From positions 1-64,000 of the forward strand of contig JAPPBN010000010.1 in assembly GCA_026705025.1 (NCBI GenBank): 64,000 bases of DNA, given 5' to 3'. This stretch comes from Bin125 sp026705025 (GTDB lineage: Bacteria; Chloroflexota; Dehalococcoidia; Bin125). The position numbers were made by a program, and so were the translations under genes. Every line of letters starts with the position of its first letter. The first letter of the stretch is position 1. This document shows, one piece after another, positions 16,478-24,288 of the stretch. Below the pieces are notes generated by a model, which was given only the letters and a program-made list of their open reading frames with translations, searched no databases and was not told the origin of the DNA.

Positions 16478-17509
16478 ATGAGCAAGCTCTCAGAAGATCG
16501 ACGGATCGACCCAAGACTCAAGGCGCTGTTCGGCGGGTTCGATCTGCCCGCGGCTGAGGATGTCGCGAGCCGCGAAGAACTGATCGAGCGAGCGAACAGC
16601 GCGGAATCCCGCGCACAGTTCGAAGGGCTGATGGGTTTCATGGCGATGTGCGACACAGAAGAAATCGCGCCGTCAACCGGCCTGACCGTGACAACCGAGA
16701 CGTTCACATCGTCGCCCGACGGCAACACCGTCAACATCCAGTACATTCGCCCGGACTCAGATGAGCCGTTGCCCTGTGTCTACTACATCCACGGTGGCGG
16801 GATGGCGCAGATGTCCTGCTACGACCCCAACTACAAGGCCTGGGGCCGGATCATCGCGCAGAATGACGTTGCAGTGACGATGGTCGACTTCCGCAACAGC
16901 GTCGTGGCCTCGTCTGCGCCTGAGGTAGAGCCCTATCCGGCTGGGTTGAACGATTGCGTGTCGGGCTTGAAATGGGTCTCGGAGAACGCCGATGCGTTGG
17001 GCGTCGATGGCTCGCGGATTGTGATCGCGGGTGAGAGCGGCGGCGGCAACCTGACGCTGGCGACAGGGATGAAGCTGCTGCGCGACGGCGATATCGATCT
17101 GATTCGGGGACTATACGCGCTCTGCCCATACATCGCCGGAAGCTGGCCGCGAGAAGACCTGCCATCAACCACCGAGAACGATGGCATCCTGCTCAACCTG
17201 CACAACAACAACGGAGCGATGGGTTACGGCATCGAAGCGTTTGAGGCGGAGGATCCCCTGGCTTGGCCGCTGTTCGCCTCCTCCGAGGACGTGATCGGCC
17301 TGCCCCCGACGACGATCTCGGTCAACGAGTGCGACCCGCTGCGGGACGAGGGGATCGCCTTCTACCGCCTGCTGCTCGACTCAGGCGTGCCGTCCCGCTG
17401 CCGTCAGGTGATGGGCACGATCCACGGCACCGAGGTCTTCCCAATGGCCTGCCCCGACGTGTCGAGAGACACCGCCAGAGATCTGGCGGCGCTGGCGATT
17501 GGCAACTGA
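16478..17509 (+). CDS. HSL-type alpha/beta hydrolase (esterase, hydrolase_3)
   Basis: A 343-residue esterase of the hormone-sensitive-lipase group. YYIHGGGM supplies the oxyanion hole, GESGGG holds nucleophile Ser187, NECDPLRDEG gives the Asp and the IHGTEVF near the end gives the His. No secretion signal is visible. ATG at 16478 is supported by GAGGAAG eight bases upstream; a longer in-frame reading would run into the divergent ABM gene. It converges with the TauD gene. Substrate unknown. Confidence 0.9.
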   Translation: MSKLSEDRRIDPRLKALFGGFDLPAAEDVASREELIERANSAESRAQFEGLMGFMAMCDTEEIAPSTGLTVTTETFTSSPDGNTVNIQYIRPDSDEPLPCVYYIHGGGMAQMSCYDPNYKAWGRIIAQNDVAVTMVDFRNSVVASSAPEVEPYPAGLNDCVSGLKWVSENADALGVDGSRIVIAGESGGGNLTLATGMKLLRDGDIDLIRGLYALCPYIAGSWPREDLPSTTENDGILLNLHNNNGAMGYGIEAFEAEDPLAWPLFASSEDVIGLPPTTISVNECDPLRDEGIAFYRLLLDSGVPSRCRQVMGTIHGTEVFPMACPDVSRDTARDLAALAIGN

Positions 17510-17525
17510 ACGTCTCTAGCAGGGT

Positions 17526-18338
17526 CTAGAACGGCTTGTCGCCCTTGACCGTGACCCTGATGCCGCTTCTCGACTCGGGGTAGTAGTCCCAGATCGCCAT
17601 GTGCTGGGTGCAGCGGTTGTCCCACAGTGCGACTGAGTGCGCGTCCCACTTGAAGCGGCACTGGAAATTGACGTTCTTGACGTGCTCGAAGAGAAATCCG
17701 AGCAGGGCGTCGCTCTCTTCAATCGGCAGGCCGTTGATGCGCTTGGTGAAGCTCGAGTTGACGAACAGTGCTTTGCGACCAGTGACCGGATGCGTCCGCG
17801 CAATCGGATGGACGGCGCGTGGCGATTCCCGCTGCGGCTTGTGGTCGCCGTACTGACCGGAGTAGTCGGACGCATGCAGCGCGCTCAGTGGTTCGAGCAG
17901 CGTCTGCATCTGCGGGGAGAGGCCATCCCAGGCCGCGTACATGTTGGACCAGCAGGTATCGCCGCCTTTGGTCGGAATGCTCTTGATGTGCAGGATCGAG
18001 GCCATCGGCGGCTCTTCGTCCGCCGAGACATCGGAGTGCCAGCGTTCTCCGTTGTTGCGGAACGAGTCCTTGTCGGTGTGAATCCGCATTAGCTCGGGAT
18101 TGCCGTGCTCGTAGGGCGCAGCCGGGTGGATGTGCAGGTCGCCGAACATCCGCCCGAAGGTCAGGTGTTGATTCGGAGACATCGGCTGGTCGCGGAAGAA
18201 CAGCACCAGGTGGTCCATCCAGGCGTCGTGGATGAACTGGAAGGTCTCCTCATCGATCGGCTGGGTCAGGTCGACGCCGTGGACCGTGGCGCCAATCGTC
18301 GGGGTCAGTGGTTCAATCGAAATCGCTGATGTCGTCAT
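17526..18338 (-). CDS. TauD/TfdA-family Fe(II)/2-oxoglutarate dioxygenase
   Basis: A 270-residue dioxygenase. Fe ligands are His101-x-Asp103 in ERWHSDVS and the distal His in CTQHMAIWDYY; the Arg of SRSGIRVT should bind 2-oxoglutarate. The N-terminus IEPLTPTIGATVHGVDL is characteristic of the family. Members hydroxylate taurine, alkyl sulfates, herbicides or other small acids; the substrate is not evident here. ATG at 18338 has AGGA upstream, and the longer in-frame reading overlaps the divergent carboxyltransferase gene. Confidence 0.92.
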   Translation of the reverse strand: MTTSAISIEPLTPTIGATVHGVDLTQPIDEETFQFIHDAWMDHLVLFFRDQPMSPNQHLTFGRMFGDLHIHPAAPYEHGNPELMRIHTDKDSFRNNGERWHSDVSADEEPPMASILHIKSIPTKGGDTCWSNMYAAWDGLSPQMQTLLEPLSALHASDYSGQYGDHKPQRESPRAVHPIARTHPVTGRKALFVNSSFTKRINGLPIEESDALLGFLFEHVKNVNFQCRFKWDAHSVALWDNRCTQHMAIWDYYPESRSGIRVTVKGDKPF

Positions 18339-18445
18339 GTCCTGGCTCCGCTCCGTTGGCCTTGCCAACTCTGGCCAACAGTTGATGTTGAATCGAAGAT
18401 AGCGCCGATTCTGCGCGATACTCGGTAGAGCGCTTGGAGCGAACA

Positions 18446-20071
18446 ATGACTGAGCAGAACAGCGGACCACGAGAAGCTACATGGCAGCCGGAGATCGAAC
18501 AGATCGCATTGCGGCGGGATCTGGCCCGGGAAATGGGCGGCGCTGACCGGGTCCAGGAGCAGCATGACCGCGGCAATCTGACCGTCCGCGAGCGCATCGA
18601 ACTACTCACCGATGACGGCTCGTTCAGGGAACGAGGCGTCTTGTCGGGCGCGGGCTACTACGACGAGTCGGGCGATCTGGTCGGATTCCATCCTTCGGCC
18701 ACGGTCACAGGGACAGCGAGAATCGGCGGCCGGCCGGTTGCCGTCTCGGGCGGCGACTTCACCGCGCGGCCGCGCAGTGGCTCGGCTGCTGAGCGCGCTC
18801 ATGGCGGCAAGGTTCGCATCCACAGTGGCGGCGACAAGTCAGGGCACATCGAGTCGCTGGCGATTGAGCTGAAGGTTCCAATGATCCGCCTGATCGACGG
18901 TTTCGGCGCCGATATTCGCGCAACCGCCGAAATGGGCCGCACCTACTTGCCGGAGCTCTATTGGCCCCAGCGCTGGGGCAAGCTGATGGCGGAGGTCCCG
19001 GTCGTCTCGGCGGCGCTGGGTTCCGTCGCCGGGCTGCCGGCGGCCGAGGTGCCGGCGTCGCACTTCTCGGTCATGGTGCGGGGGACGTCACAGGTGTTTG
19101 CCGGCGGACCGCCGCTGGTCGAGCGGTCGATGGGCGAGAAACTGACCAAGGAGGAACTGGGCGGTTACGAGGTCCACGCGCGCAGTAGCGGAGTCGTCGA
19201 CAACGACGCCGCCGACGAGGCCGACGCAATCTCGCAGATCCAACAGTTCCTGTCGTACCTGCCGACCAACGTGCATCAATTGCCCCCGGTGATCGACTGC
19301 GACGACCCGGTTGACCGTCGAGACGACCGGTTGGCCTCCGTGGTTCCGAAGCACCGCAATCGCGGTTACAACGTGCGACGGATGCTGGAGATGGTCGTCG
19401 ACCAAGGTTCGTTCTTCGAGATCGGGCGCTACTTCGGGCGTTCGCAGGTGACGGGATTGGCGCGAATCAGCGGTATGCCGATCGGGGTGCTGGCCAACGA
19501 TCCCATGCACTACGGCGGCGCGATGGGCGCCAAGGAAGCGCGCAAGTTCGAGAAGTTCGTCGACCTCTGCGACGTCTTCCATCTCCCCATCGTCAACTTC
19601 GCCGATCAGCCCGGCTTTCTGATCGGCCGTCCGGGAGAAGGAGCCGGTACCTTGCGCGCCGGCGTCAAGGCAGCGGCGGCGATCAACGACTCGCAGGTGC
19701 CCTGGGCGACGGTTGTGGTCCGCCGCCTCTACGGCGTCGCCGGCGGCGCGCACCAGGACTTCAGCCGGTTCTGCTTCCGCTTCGCCTGGCCCTCGGGCGA
19801 GTGGGGATCGCTGCCGATCGAGGGCGGCGTCGCGGCGGCATACCGCCGTGAGATCGAGGCCGCCGAAGACCCGATCGCGCATCGAACCGCGATCGAGGAC
19901 CGGCTGATCGCGCTGCGCGATCCGTTCGCTGCGGCGGAGGCCTTCGCAGTCGAGGACATCGTCGATCCGAGAGAAACCCGTCCCATGCTCGCCGAGTGGC
20001 TCGCAATGGCCTACGAGACGGAACTCCCCAGCCAGCTGGGCCTCAGGGTCAGATACGGGATGCGTCCGTAG
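18446..20071 (+). CDS. Acyl-CoA carboxylase, carboxyltransferase (beta) subunit
   Basis: A 541-residue carboxyltransferase of the PccB/MccB/MmdA group with two crotonase-like halves: ARPRSGSAAERAHGGK in the first and GRPGEGAGTLRAGVKAA in the second. It would move a carboxyl from biotin to an acyl-CoA. No biotin carboxylase or biotin carrier is adjacent, so the partner must lie elsewhere. A second copy with different sequence is at 46152. ATG at 18446 is preceded by TTGGAG. Acyl specificity cannot be told from sequence alone. Confidence 0.9.
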   Translation: MTEQNSGPREATWQPEIEQIALRRDLAREMGGADRVQEQHDRGNLTVRERIELLTDDGSFRERGVLSGAGYYDESGDLVGFHPSATVTGTARIGGRPVAVSGGDFTARPRSGSAAERAHGGKVRIHSGGDKSGHIESLAIELKVPMIRLIDGFGADIRATAEMGRTYLPELYWPQRWGKLMAEVPVVSAALGSVAGLPAAEVPASHFSVMVRGTSQVFAGGPPLVERSMGEKLTKEELGGYEVHARSSGVVDNDAADEADAISQIQQFLSYLPTNVHQLPPVIDCDDPVDRRDDRLASVVPKHRNRGYNVRRMLEMVVDQGSFFEIGRYFGRSQVTGLARISGMPIGVLANDPMHYGGAMGAKEARKFEKFVDLCDVFHLPIVNFADQPGFLIGRPGEGAGTLRAGVKAAAAINDSQVPWATVVVRRLYGVAGGAHQDFSRFCFRFAWPSGEWGSLPIEGGVAAAYRREIEAAEDPIAHRTAIEDRLIALRDPFAAAEAFAVEDIVDPRETRPMLAEWLAMAYETELPSQLGLRVRYGMRP

Positions 20072-20077
20072 GAATGG

Positions 20078-20536
20078 TTACTCCTCATCGGGCCGAATCA
20101 GGGTGACGGTTTCCTTGGAGTAACTGAGTTCAAAGTCGCCGGGTCGAGTGGCGTCACGGCAGAATAGCGACGGTTCATTCCAGTTTCCTGCTGGCTCAGG
20201 ATCGGCAACCCACAACTGGGCTCCGATCGTTAGTGGCGACTGCGCATCATCTTCAAGTATCAACGATGCGCTGATTGGCAAGATGCGAAATGCACTGGCG
20301 CCAAGGCCATCCAAGCGGACAGATTGCTCTCCGTGTTCGAAGTCGAGGGCGAACAGTTGGTCTCCTAAGAGCCGTTCGGCATCGACGGGCATAAGAATCG
20401 ACGTATCGGACCCTGAGTCGATGAGAAAGTCGAATCGCTCCGTCTGCCCATCAATCCTCACCGTCACTTCGACAAATGGTGCGAGATCCCCGACGGTTGC
20501 CGAAACATTGGCGAGCCAACCGTGAACAACCTTCAC
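20078..20536 (-). CDS. Retropepsin-like aspartic protease domain protein, copy 1
   Basis: A 152-residue protein with FLIDSGSDTSILMP, the D-S/T-G motif of retroviral-type aspartic proteases, and a C-terminal EPSLFCRDATR...FELSYSKETVTLI that matches the other copy (PSVLGRDVLSRFELRLSY). GTG at 20536 is chosen because it overlaps the stop of the small upstream gene as GTGA, exactly as in the copy at 45324. Proteolytic activity is not assured; such single-domain proteins must dimerise to form an active site. Function unknown. Confidence 0.75.
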   Translation of the reverse strand: MKVVHGWLANVSATVGDLAPFVEVTVRIDGQTERFDFLIDSGSDTSILMPVDAERLLGDQLFALDFEHGEQSVRLDGLGASAFRILPISASLILEDDAQSPLTIGAQLWVADPEPAGNWNEPSLFCRDATRPGDFELSYSKETVTLIRPDEE

Positions 20537-20847
20537 GAATGGGGAAGACGACGAGCTGAAGGCACAGTGCGAGTACCAGCTGGCTTCGGAGGTGGCCATG
20601 TGAACGCGCCAGATCTGGTCAGCCCCTGCAGTCCGTTCAAGTGATCGAAGTGCGCTCGTACATTGTCGAACCCCGCGACACTGCGGCCTTCGTTGAAGAT
20701 GGTGATCCAATGGCTCGGATACCGCTGACGAATCTCCTGCCAATCGCGTTGCCATCGTTCGCGATTGAGCCGCCCTTCGGCGAAGATTTCACGCGTAGTC
20801 GGTTCGTCGCCCTGCTCGGCATCCCTCGATTTCGAATCGGTCGTCAT
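20533..20847 (-). CDS. Small acidic protein of retropepsin-linked module, copy 1 (DUF5678-like)
   Basis: A 104-residue soluble protein. The middle, WQEIRQRYPSHWITIFNEG followed by a short helix, resembles DUF5678-type proteins (a Tyr-Pro-x-x-Trp-hydrophobic strand then a charged helix). Copy 2 at 45794 has the equivalent LFERFPGPCIVVVFNDNEV. ATG at 20847 is supported by GGGAGGAAG upstream. It is translationally coupled to the retropepsin-like gene by GTGA. The C-terminal 30 residues are Pro/Arg-rich and unlike copy 2. Confidence 0.65.
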   Translation of the reverse strand: MTTDSKSRDAEQGDEPTTREIFAEGRLNRERWQRDWQEIRQRYPSHWITIFNEGRSVAGFDNVRAHFDHLNGLQGLTRSGAFTWPPPKPAGTRTVPSARRLPHS

Positions 20848-20951
20848 CGACTTCCTCCCAACTGCCATTCTACCGAGGCCTGGCAGGCGTCTGGCACGGT
20901 GAATCCGCTATCTTTGACGCGCAAACCAGAGCGTTGGTGAAGGGAACGATC

Positions 20952-22814
20952 ATGGCACTTGGCGGATTTGCAAATCATGTGGCGCGGGTCGATCTGACCG
21001 ACCGCAGCGTGAGCTACGAAGGAATCAACGAAGACGACGCCCGCAAGTACATCGGCGCTCGTGGACTGGGCGTCAAGTACCTGCTCGATAACGGCCCAGA
21101 AACCGACCCGATGTCGGCCGACAACATGTTGGCCCTCGTCAACGGACCGATGACCGGCACCGAAGTGACGATGTCTGGACGCCTGGCGTTCGTGACCAAG
21201 TCGCCGCTGACCGGCACCGTGACCGACTCGCACATGGGCGGATGGTCCGCGGCGCGCCTGCGCTGGGCCGGCTTCGACGCGATCCTGATCACAGGTAAGG
21301 CCGACTCGCCGGTCTACCTGGCGGTCGAGAACGGCGAGGTCGAGATCAAGGACGCCTCAGAAATCTGGGGCAAGGGCATCCATGACACCGTCGCGCATTT
21401 CGGCTCCGACAGCGGCAACAAGACCGACGTGTCGGTCATGTCGATCGGTCAGGCCGGCGAGAATGGCGTGCTGTTCGCCTCGTTCCTCAACGAGGACGAC
21501 CGCGCAGCCGGGCGCGGCGGTACCGGCGCCGTGGCGGGGATGAAGAACCTCAAATGCGTGGTCGTGCGCGGCACTCGAGACGGCCGCTGGCGGCCGGAGC
21601 AGGGCGAGGCGCGGCAGAAGTTCCGCGAGGCGCAGGGACAGCACCTCAAACTGATCATGGAGTCACCAGTCACGGCGCCGTCTTCCGTCAATGACGACGG
21701 CACGCTCAAGGACGGTTCAGGAGCGCTCTCGGCGTTTGGCACCAACGTCTTGATGAACGCGGTCAACTCGATCGGTGGATTGGGCACCAAGAATTCACAG
21801 CTCACGCAGACCACCCCGGAAGCGGCAGACGCCGTCTCGGGCGAAACGATGCGCAACGAGTACCTGACGGCCGAGCCGACCTGTCACGCCTGCCCGGTCG
21901 CCTGCAAGAAGGAAGTCGAAATCACCGAGGGTCCGCACGCCGGCCTCAAGATGGAATCGTTCGAGTACGAGCCGGCCTGGTCGCTGGGCGCCAACTGCGG
22001 CAATGACGACCCGGCCGTGATCGCCAAGGTCATCGACCAGTGCAACGACTACGGCATGGACGCGATCGAGATTGGCAACGTCATCTCGATGTACATGGAG
22101 GCCTCGGAGCGCGGCTATGTTGATACGCCGCTCGACTGGGGCGACGGAGCGGGCATGGTTCGCGTGACCGAAGAAATGGCAACGGGTTCGTCGTCGATCG
22201 GACAGACGCTCGGTCAAGGCACGGCCAAGGCCGCAGCCGCGTGGGGCCACTCCGAGATCTCGATGACGGTCAAGGGTCAGGCGGTGCCGGCCTACGACCC
22301 GCGAGGGATCAAGGGCGAGGGCCTGGGCTACGCCACTTCGAACCGAGGCGCCTGCCACCTGCGCGGCTACACGCCGGCCTCCGAGTTGCTCGGCATCCCG
22401 GTCAAGACCGACCCGCTCGACTGGGACGGCAAGGGTCCGCTGCTCAAGATCTTCCAGGACCTGCACGCCTTCTCCGACTCGCTCGACCTCTGCAAGTTCT
22501 CGGCCTTCGCCGTCGGTGCGCCCGAGTACGCCGCGCTCTACGAGAACGTGGTCGGCCTGCCGATGTCCGAGGAGGACGTCATGGTCGCCGGCGAGCGGAT
22601 CTACAACCTCGAGCGCCACTTCAACAACCTGGCCGGGTTCGACGGCAGCGATGACTCACTGCCCGAGCGCTTCCTGACCGAACCGGCGAGCGGTCCGGCA
22701 GAAGGCCACATCTGTGAACTCGACCAGATGAAGGAGCAGTACTACGAGGCCCGCGGCTGGGACGACGGCGTCGTCGGCGAAGCCAAGCTGCGCGAGCTTG
22801 AGATCATCTCGTAA
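20952..22814 (+). CDS. Aldehyde:ferredoxin oxidoreductase family, tungsten/molybdopterin enzyme
   Basis: A 620-residue AOR-family enzyme that would oxidise aldehydes to acids with ferredoxin, using a bis-pyranopterin W (or Mo) and one [4Fe-4S]. Cluster ligands are Cys311-x2-Cys314-x3-Cys318 and Cys514 (DLCKFSAF). The N-terminal GARGLGVKYLLD and GGTGAVAGMKNLKC pterin-binding segments are present. ATG at 20952 has AAGGGA upstream. A MoaD-like sulfur carrier follows within 65 bp, common for this family. The physiological aldehyde is unknown; AOR enzymes usually imply anoxic or microoxic steps. Confidence 0.93.
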   Translation: MALGGFANHVARVDLTDRSVSYEGINEDDARKYIGARGLGVKYLLDNGPETDPMSADNMLALVNGPMTGTEVTMSGRLAFVTKSPLTGTVTDSHMGGWSAARLRWAGFDAILITGKADSPVYLAVENGEVEIKDASEIWGKGIHDTVAHFGSDSGNKTDVSVMSIGQAGENGVLFASFLNEDDRAAGRGGTGAVAGMKNLKCVVVRGTRDGRWRPEQGEARQKFREAQGQHLKLIMESPVTAPSSVNDDGTLKDGSGALSAFGTNVLMNAVNSIGGLGTKNSQLTQTTPEAADAVSGETMRNEYLTAEPTCHACPVACKKEVEITEGPHAGLKMESFEYEPAWSLGANCGNDDPAVIAKVIDQCNDYGMDAIEIGNVISMYMEASERGYVDTPLDWGDGAGMVRVTEEMATGSSSIGQTLGQGTAKAAAAWGHSEISMTVKGQAVPAYDPRGIKGEGLGYATSNRGACHLRGYTPASELLGIPVKTDPLDWDGKGPLLKIFQDLHAFSDSLDLCKFSAFAVGAPEYAALYENVVGLPMSEEDVMVAGERIYNLERHFNNLAGFDGSDDSLPERFLTEPASGPAEGHICELDQMKEQYYEARGWDDGVVGEAKLRELEIIS

Positions 22815-22830
22815 GCTCCGGTCCTGAACT

Positions 22831-22864
22831 CCCTCTCCCCGTGGGAGAGGGCCGGGGTGAGGGG
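22831..22864. repeat. Dispersed palindromic repeat (family A)
   Basis: CCCTCTCCC (22831-22839) pairs with GGGAGAGGG (22843-22851) around a 3-nt loop, followed by a CCGGGGTGAGGGG tail. It lies between the AOR gene and the MoaD-like gene, so in RNA it would form a hairpin within the presumed operon. Confidence 0.75.
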
Positions 22865-22877
22865 CCGCGAGGAGACG

Positions 22878-23153
22878 ATGCAAATCCGCTTCTACGCCAC
22901 GCTGCGGCCGCTCGTTGGCGGTCGCAGCGTTGATCTGTCCGACCCGCCTGGCACGGTCAGCGGCATCCTCGAACGTCTCGCCTGCGAGTACGAAGGCCTG
23001 CACGATCAGCTCTTCGACGAAGATGGCACGGTCCGTCGCTTCGTCGCCATCATGGTCGATGGCCGCGACATCCGACACATCGACGGCCTCGAAAGCCGCG
23101 TCAGCCCGGAGAGCGAACTGGACATCTTCCCGCCGGTAGCCGGGGGAGTCTGA
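22878..23153 (+). CDS. MoaD/ThiS-like sulfur carrier protein linked to AOR
   Basis: A 91-residue beta-grasp protein that starts MQIRFYATLRPLVGG and ends FPPVAGGV. MoaD/ThiS proteins carry a C-terminal Gly-Gly that is adenylated and thiocarboxylated; here one Val follows the Gly-Gly, so activation would need removal of that residue. Position directly after AOR suggests a role in making its pterin cofactor. ATG at 22878 has GAGGAG upstream, better than the in-frame start seven codons earlier, which sits in the palindromic repeat. Confidence 0.85.
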   Translation: MQIRFYATLRPLVGGRSVDLSDPPGTVSGILERLACEYEGLHDQLFDEDGTVRRFVAIMVDGRDIRHIDGLESRVSPESELDIFPPVAGGV

Positions 23154-23186
23154 CACACGTCCACGCGCCAACGTCGCGTCGTCCTC

Positions 23187-23357
23187 ATGCGCCTGCCGGT
23201 GATCCCCGGCATCACTGCCGCAGCCACATCCGCAGTTGCCGTAGCGCTTGTCTGGGGGCTCTTCTCTCGAGAGACGTTGGTCTCTTCTGAGTTGCGAGAC
23301 GACGCCGTTGAATACCCAACCCTCGACGAAATCGCGTTGCTGACGGGAGACCGTTAG
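23187..23357 (+). CDS. Very small membrane protein, unknown
   Basis: A 56-residue reading frame with one hydrophobic segment, ITAAATSAVAVALVWGLF, near the N-terminus and an acidic tail. No ribosome-binding site stands out. It precedes two further small proteins of the same architecture (N-terminal helix, charged tail), which is the main reason to call it. I do not recognise a family. Confidence 0.4.
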   Translation: MRLPVIPGITAAATSAVAVALVWGLFSRETLVSSELRDDAVEYPTLDEIALLTGDR

Positions 23358-23384
23358 ATAACTCACCGCGTATACGCTCCAGGA

Positions 23385-23768
23385 ATGCGTCTGCTTCGAT
23401 ACGACCTCCCGCGTCAGACGCTGATCGCATTTCTGGCAGCCGTGGCAGTGACGGCGGCGATCGGCTGGCTGATATCCGTTCTGGACCAGGTGACGCCGGA
23501 AGAGATCGCGAAGTCGGAGGTCCGCGGCGCGAGAGAGGGGCGGGTTGACGGTTACGAGGCGGCGTTCGAGCGAGGTCGCCTCGACGGCGCCGGGCGCGCC
23601 GCGCTTGTACTGGATGAGTTGTTGAGATCGGATGATTCCGTAGAGGGGTATCGCACCGCATATGATTTCGCCTGGAATGAAGCCATCGATACAGCTTTGG
23701 AACGAGCCAAGCGCGACAAGCTGGAGGTGAACTCGGCCTTCGACGCCTGGGAAGCGCTCAGGCGATGA
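23385..23768 (+). CDS. Small membrane-anchored protein, unknown
   Basis: A 127-residue protein with one N-terminal membrane helix (about 12-32) and a soluble tail rich in Ala, Arg, Asp, Glu and Gly. The tail contains short periodic turns of the form G-x3-G-Y-x2-A-F-x2-G, as in EGRVDGYEAAFERGR. CCAGGA precedes the ATG. It overlaps the next gene by 4 bp (ATGA). Not recognised; possibly a scaffold or stalk protein. Confidence 0.6.
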   Translation: MRLLRYDLPRQTLIAFLAAVAVTAAIGWLISVLDQVTPEEIAKSEVRGAREGRVDGYEAAFERGRLDGAGRAALVLDELLRSDDSVEGYRTAYDFAWNEAIDTALERAKRDKLEVNSAFDAWEALRR

Positions 23769-24223
23769 GCGAGCGACCACGCCGCCTCGAGGGCTGGGGC
23801 ACCGAAGACCGGGAACGTTCCTGGTGGCGACGAGGCTACGACCCCATCGGCCGTCACACTATGGTGGCAGCGGTTCTGGGCGTTCTCATTGCGGCGCTGG
23901 TCGGCGCAACGGCGGATCCATTCAACCTTCGCACCGCAGACGACCTTCGCCGTGCGGAAGCATTGGCCTACGAAATCGCCTTTGCCGACGTTCACGACGC
24001 AGGGTATGCGGCGGGCGTTCCGTACGGCGAGGTCGAATACCTCGGAGAGGAAATCGTCGGCGAGGGAGCGGGCGAGGACAGCCTGTACGCCCAACAATTC
24101 CGTGTTGGCTGGACTGAGGGCTGGAACGCGGCGCTGGAGGCACTGCGAGCAGCCGCCGTCGCCGAGGGGCTGCCGCCGGAATACACGGAGTTTCGAGTCC
24201 TGGATTCGTTGCCGGCCCGTTGA
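23765..24223 (+). CDS. Small membrane-anchored protein, unknown
   Basis: A 152-residue protein with a basic N-terminus, one membrane helix (about 33-50) and an acidic tail. The tail repeats the same Gly/Tyr/Ala pattern seen in the preceding protein, for example DVHDAGYAAGVPYG and VGWTEGWNAALEAL. The 4-bp overlap with the preceding gene indicates co-translation. Function unknown; the shared pattern suggests the two proteins are related or interact. Confidence 0.6.
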   Translation: MSERPRRLEGWGTEDRERSWWRRGYDPIGRHTMVAAVLGVLIAALVGATADPFNLRTADDLRRAEALAYEIAFADVHDAGYAAGVPYGEVEYLGEEIVGEGAGEDSLYAQQFRVGWTEGWNAALEALRAAAVAEGLPPEYTEFRVLDSLPAR

Positions 24224-24288
24224 ACTCAGTTGACACTCTCATTTCGCATCAGTGAAGACAGCCGACGCACTCGCGGCATACTGGACTC

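Noticed and set aside
20537..20755. Longer N-terminus of retropepsin-like copy 1
   Set aside because: The second copy shows the GTGA-coupled start; the extension is antisense-like composition inside the small gene.
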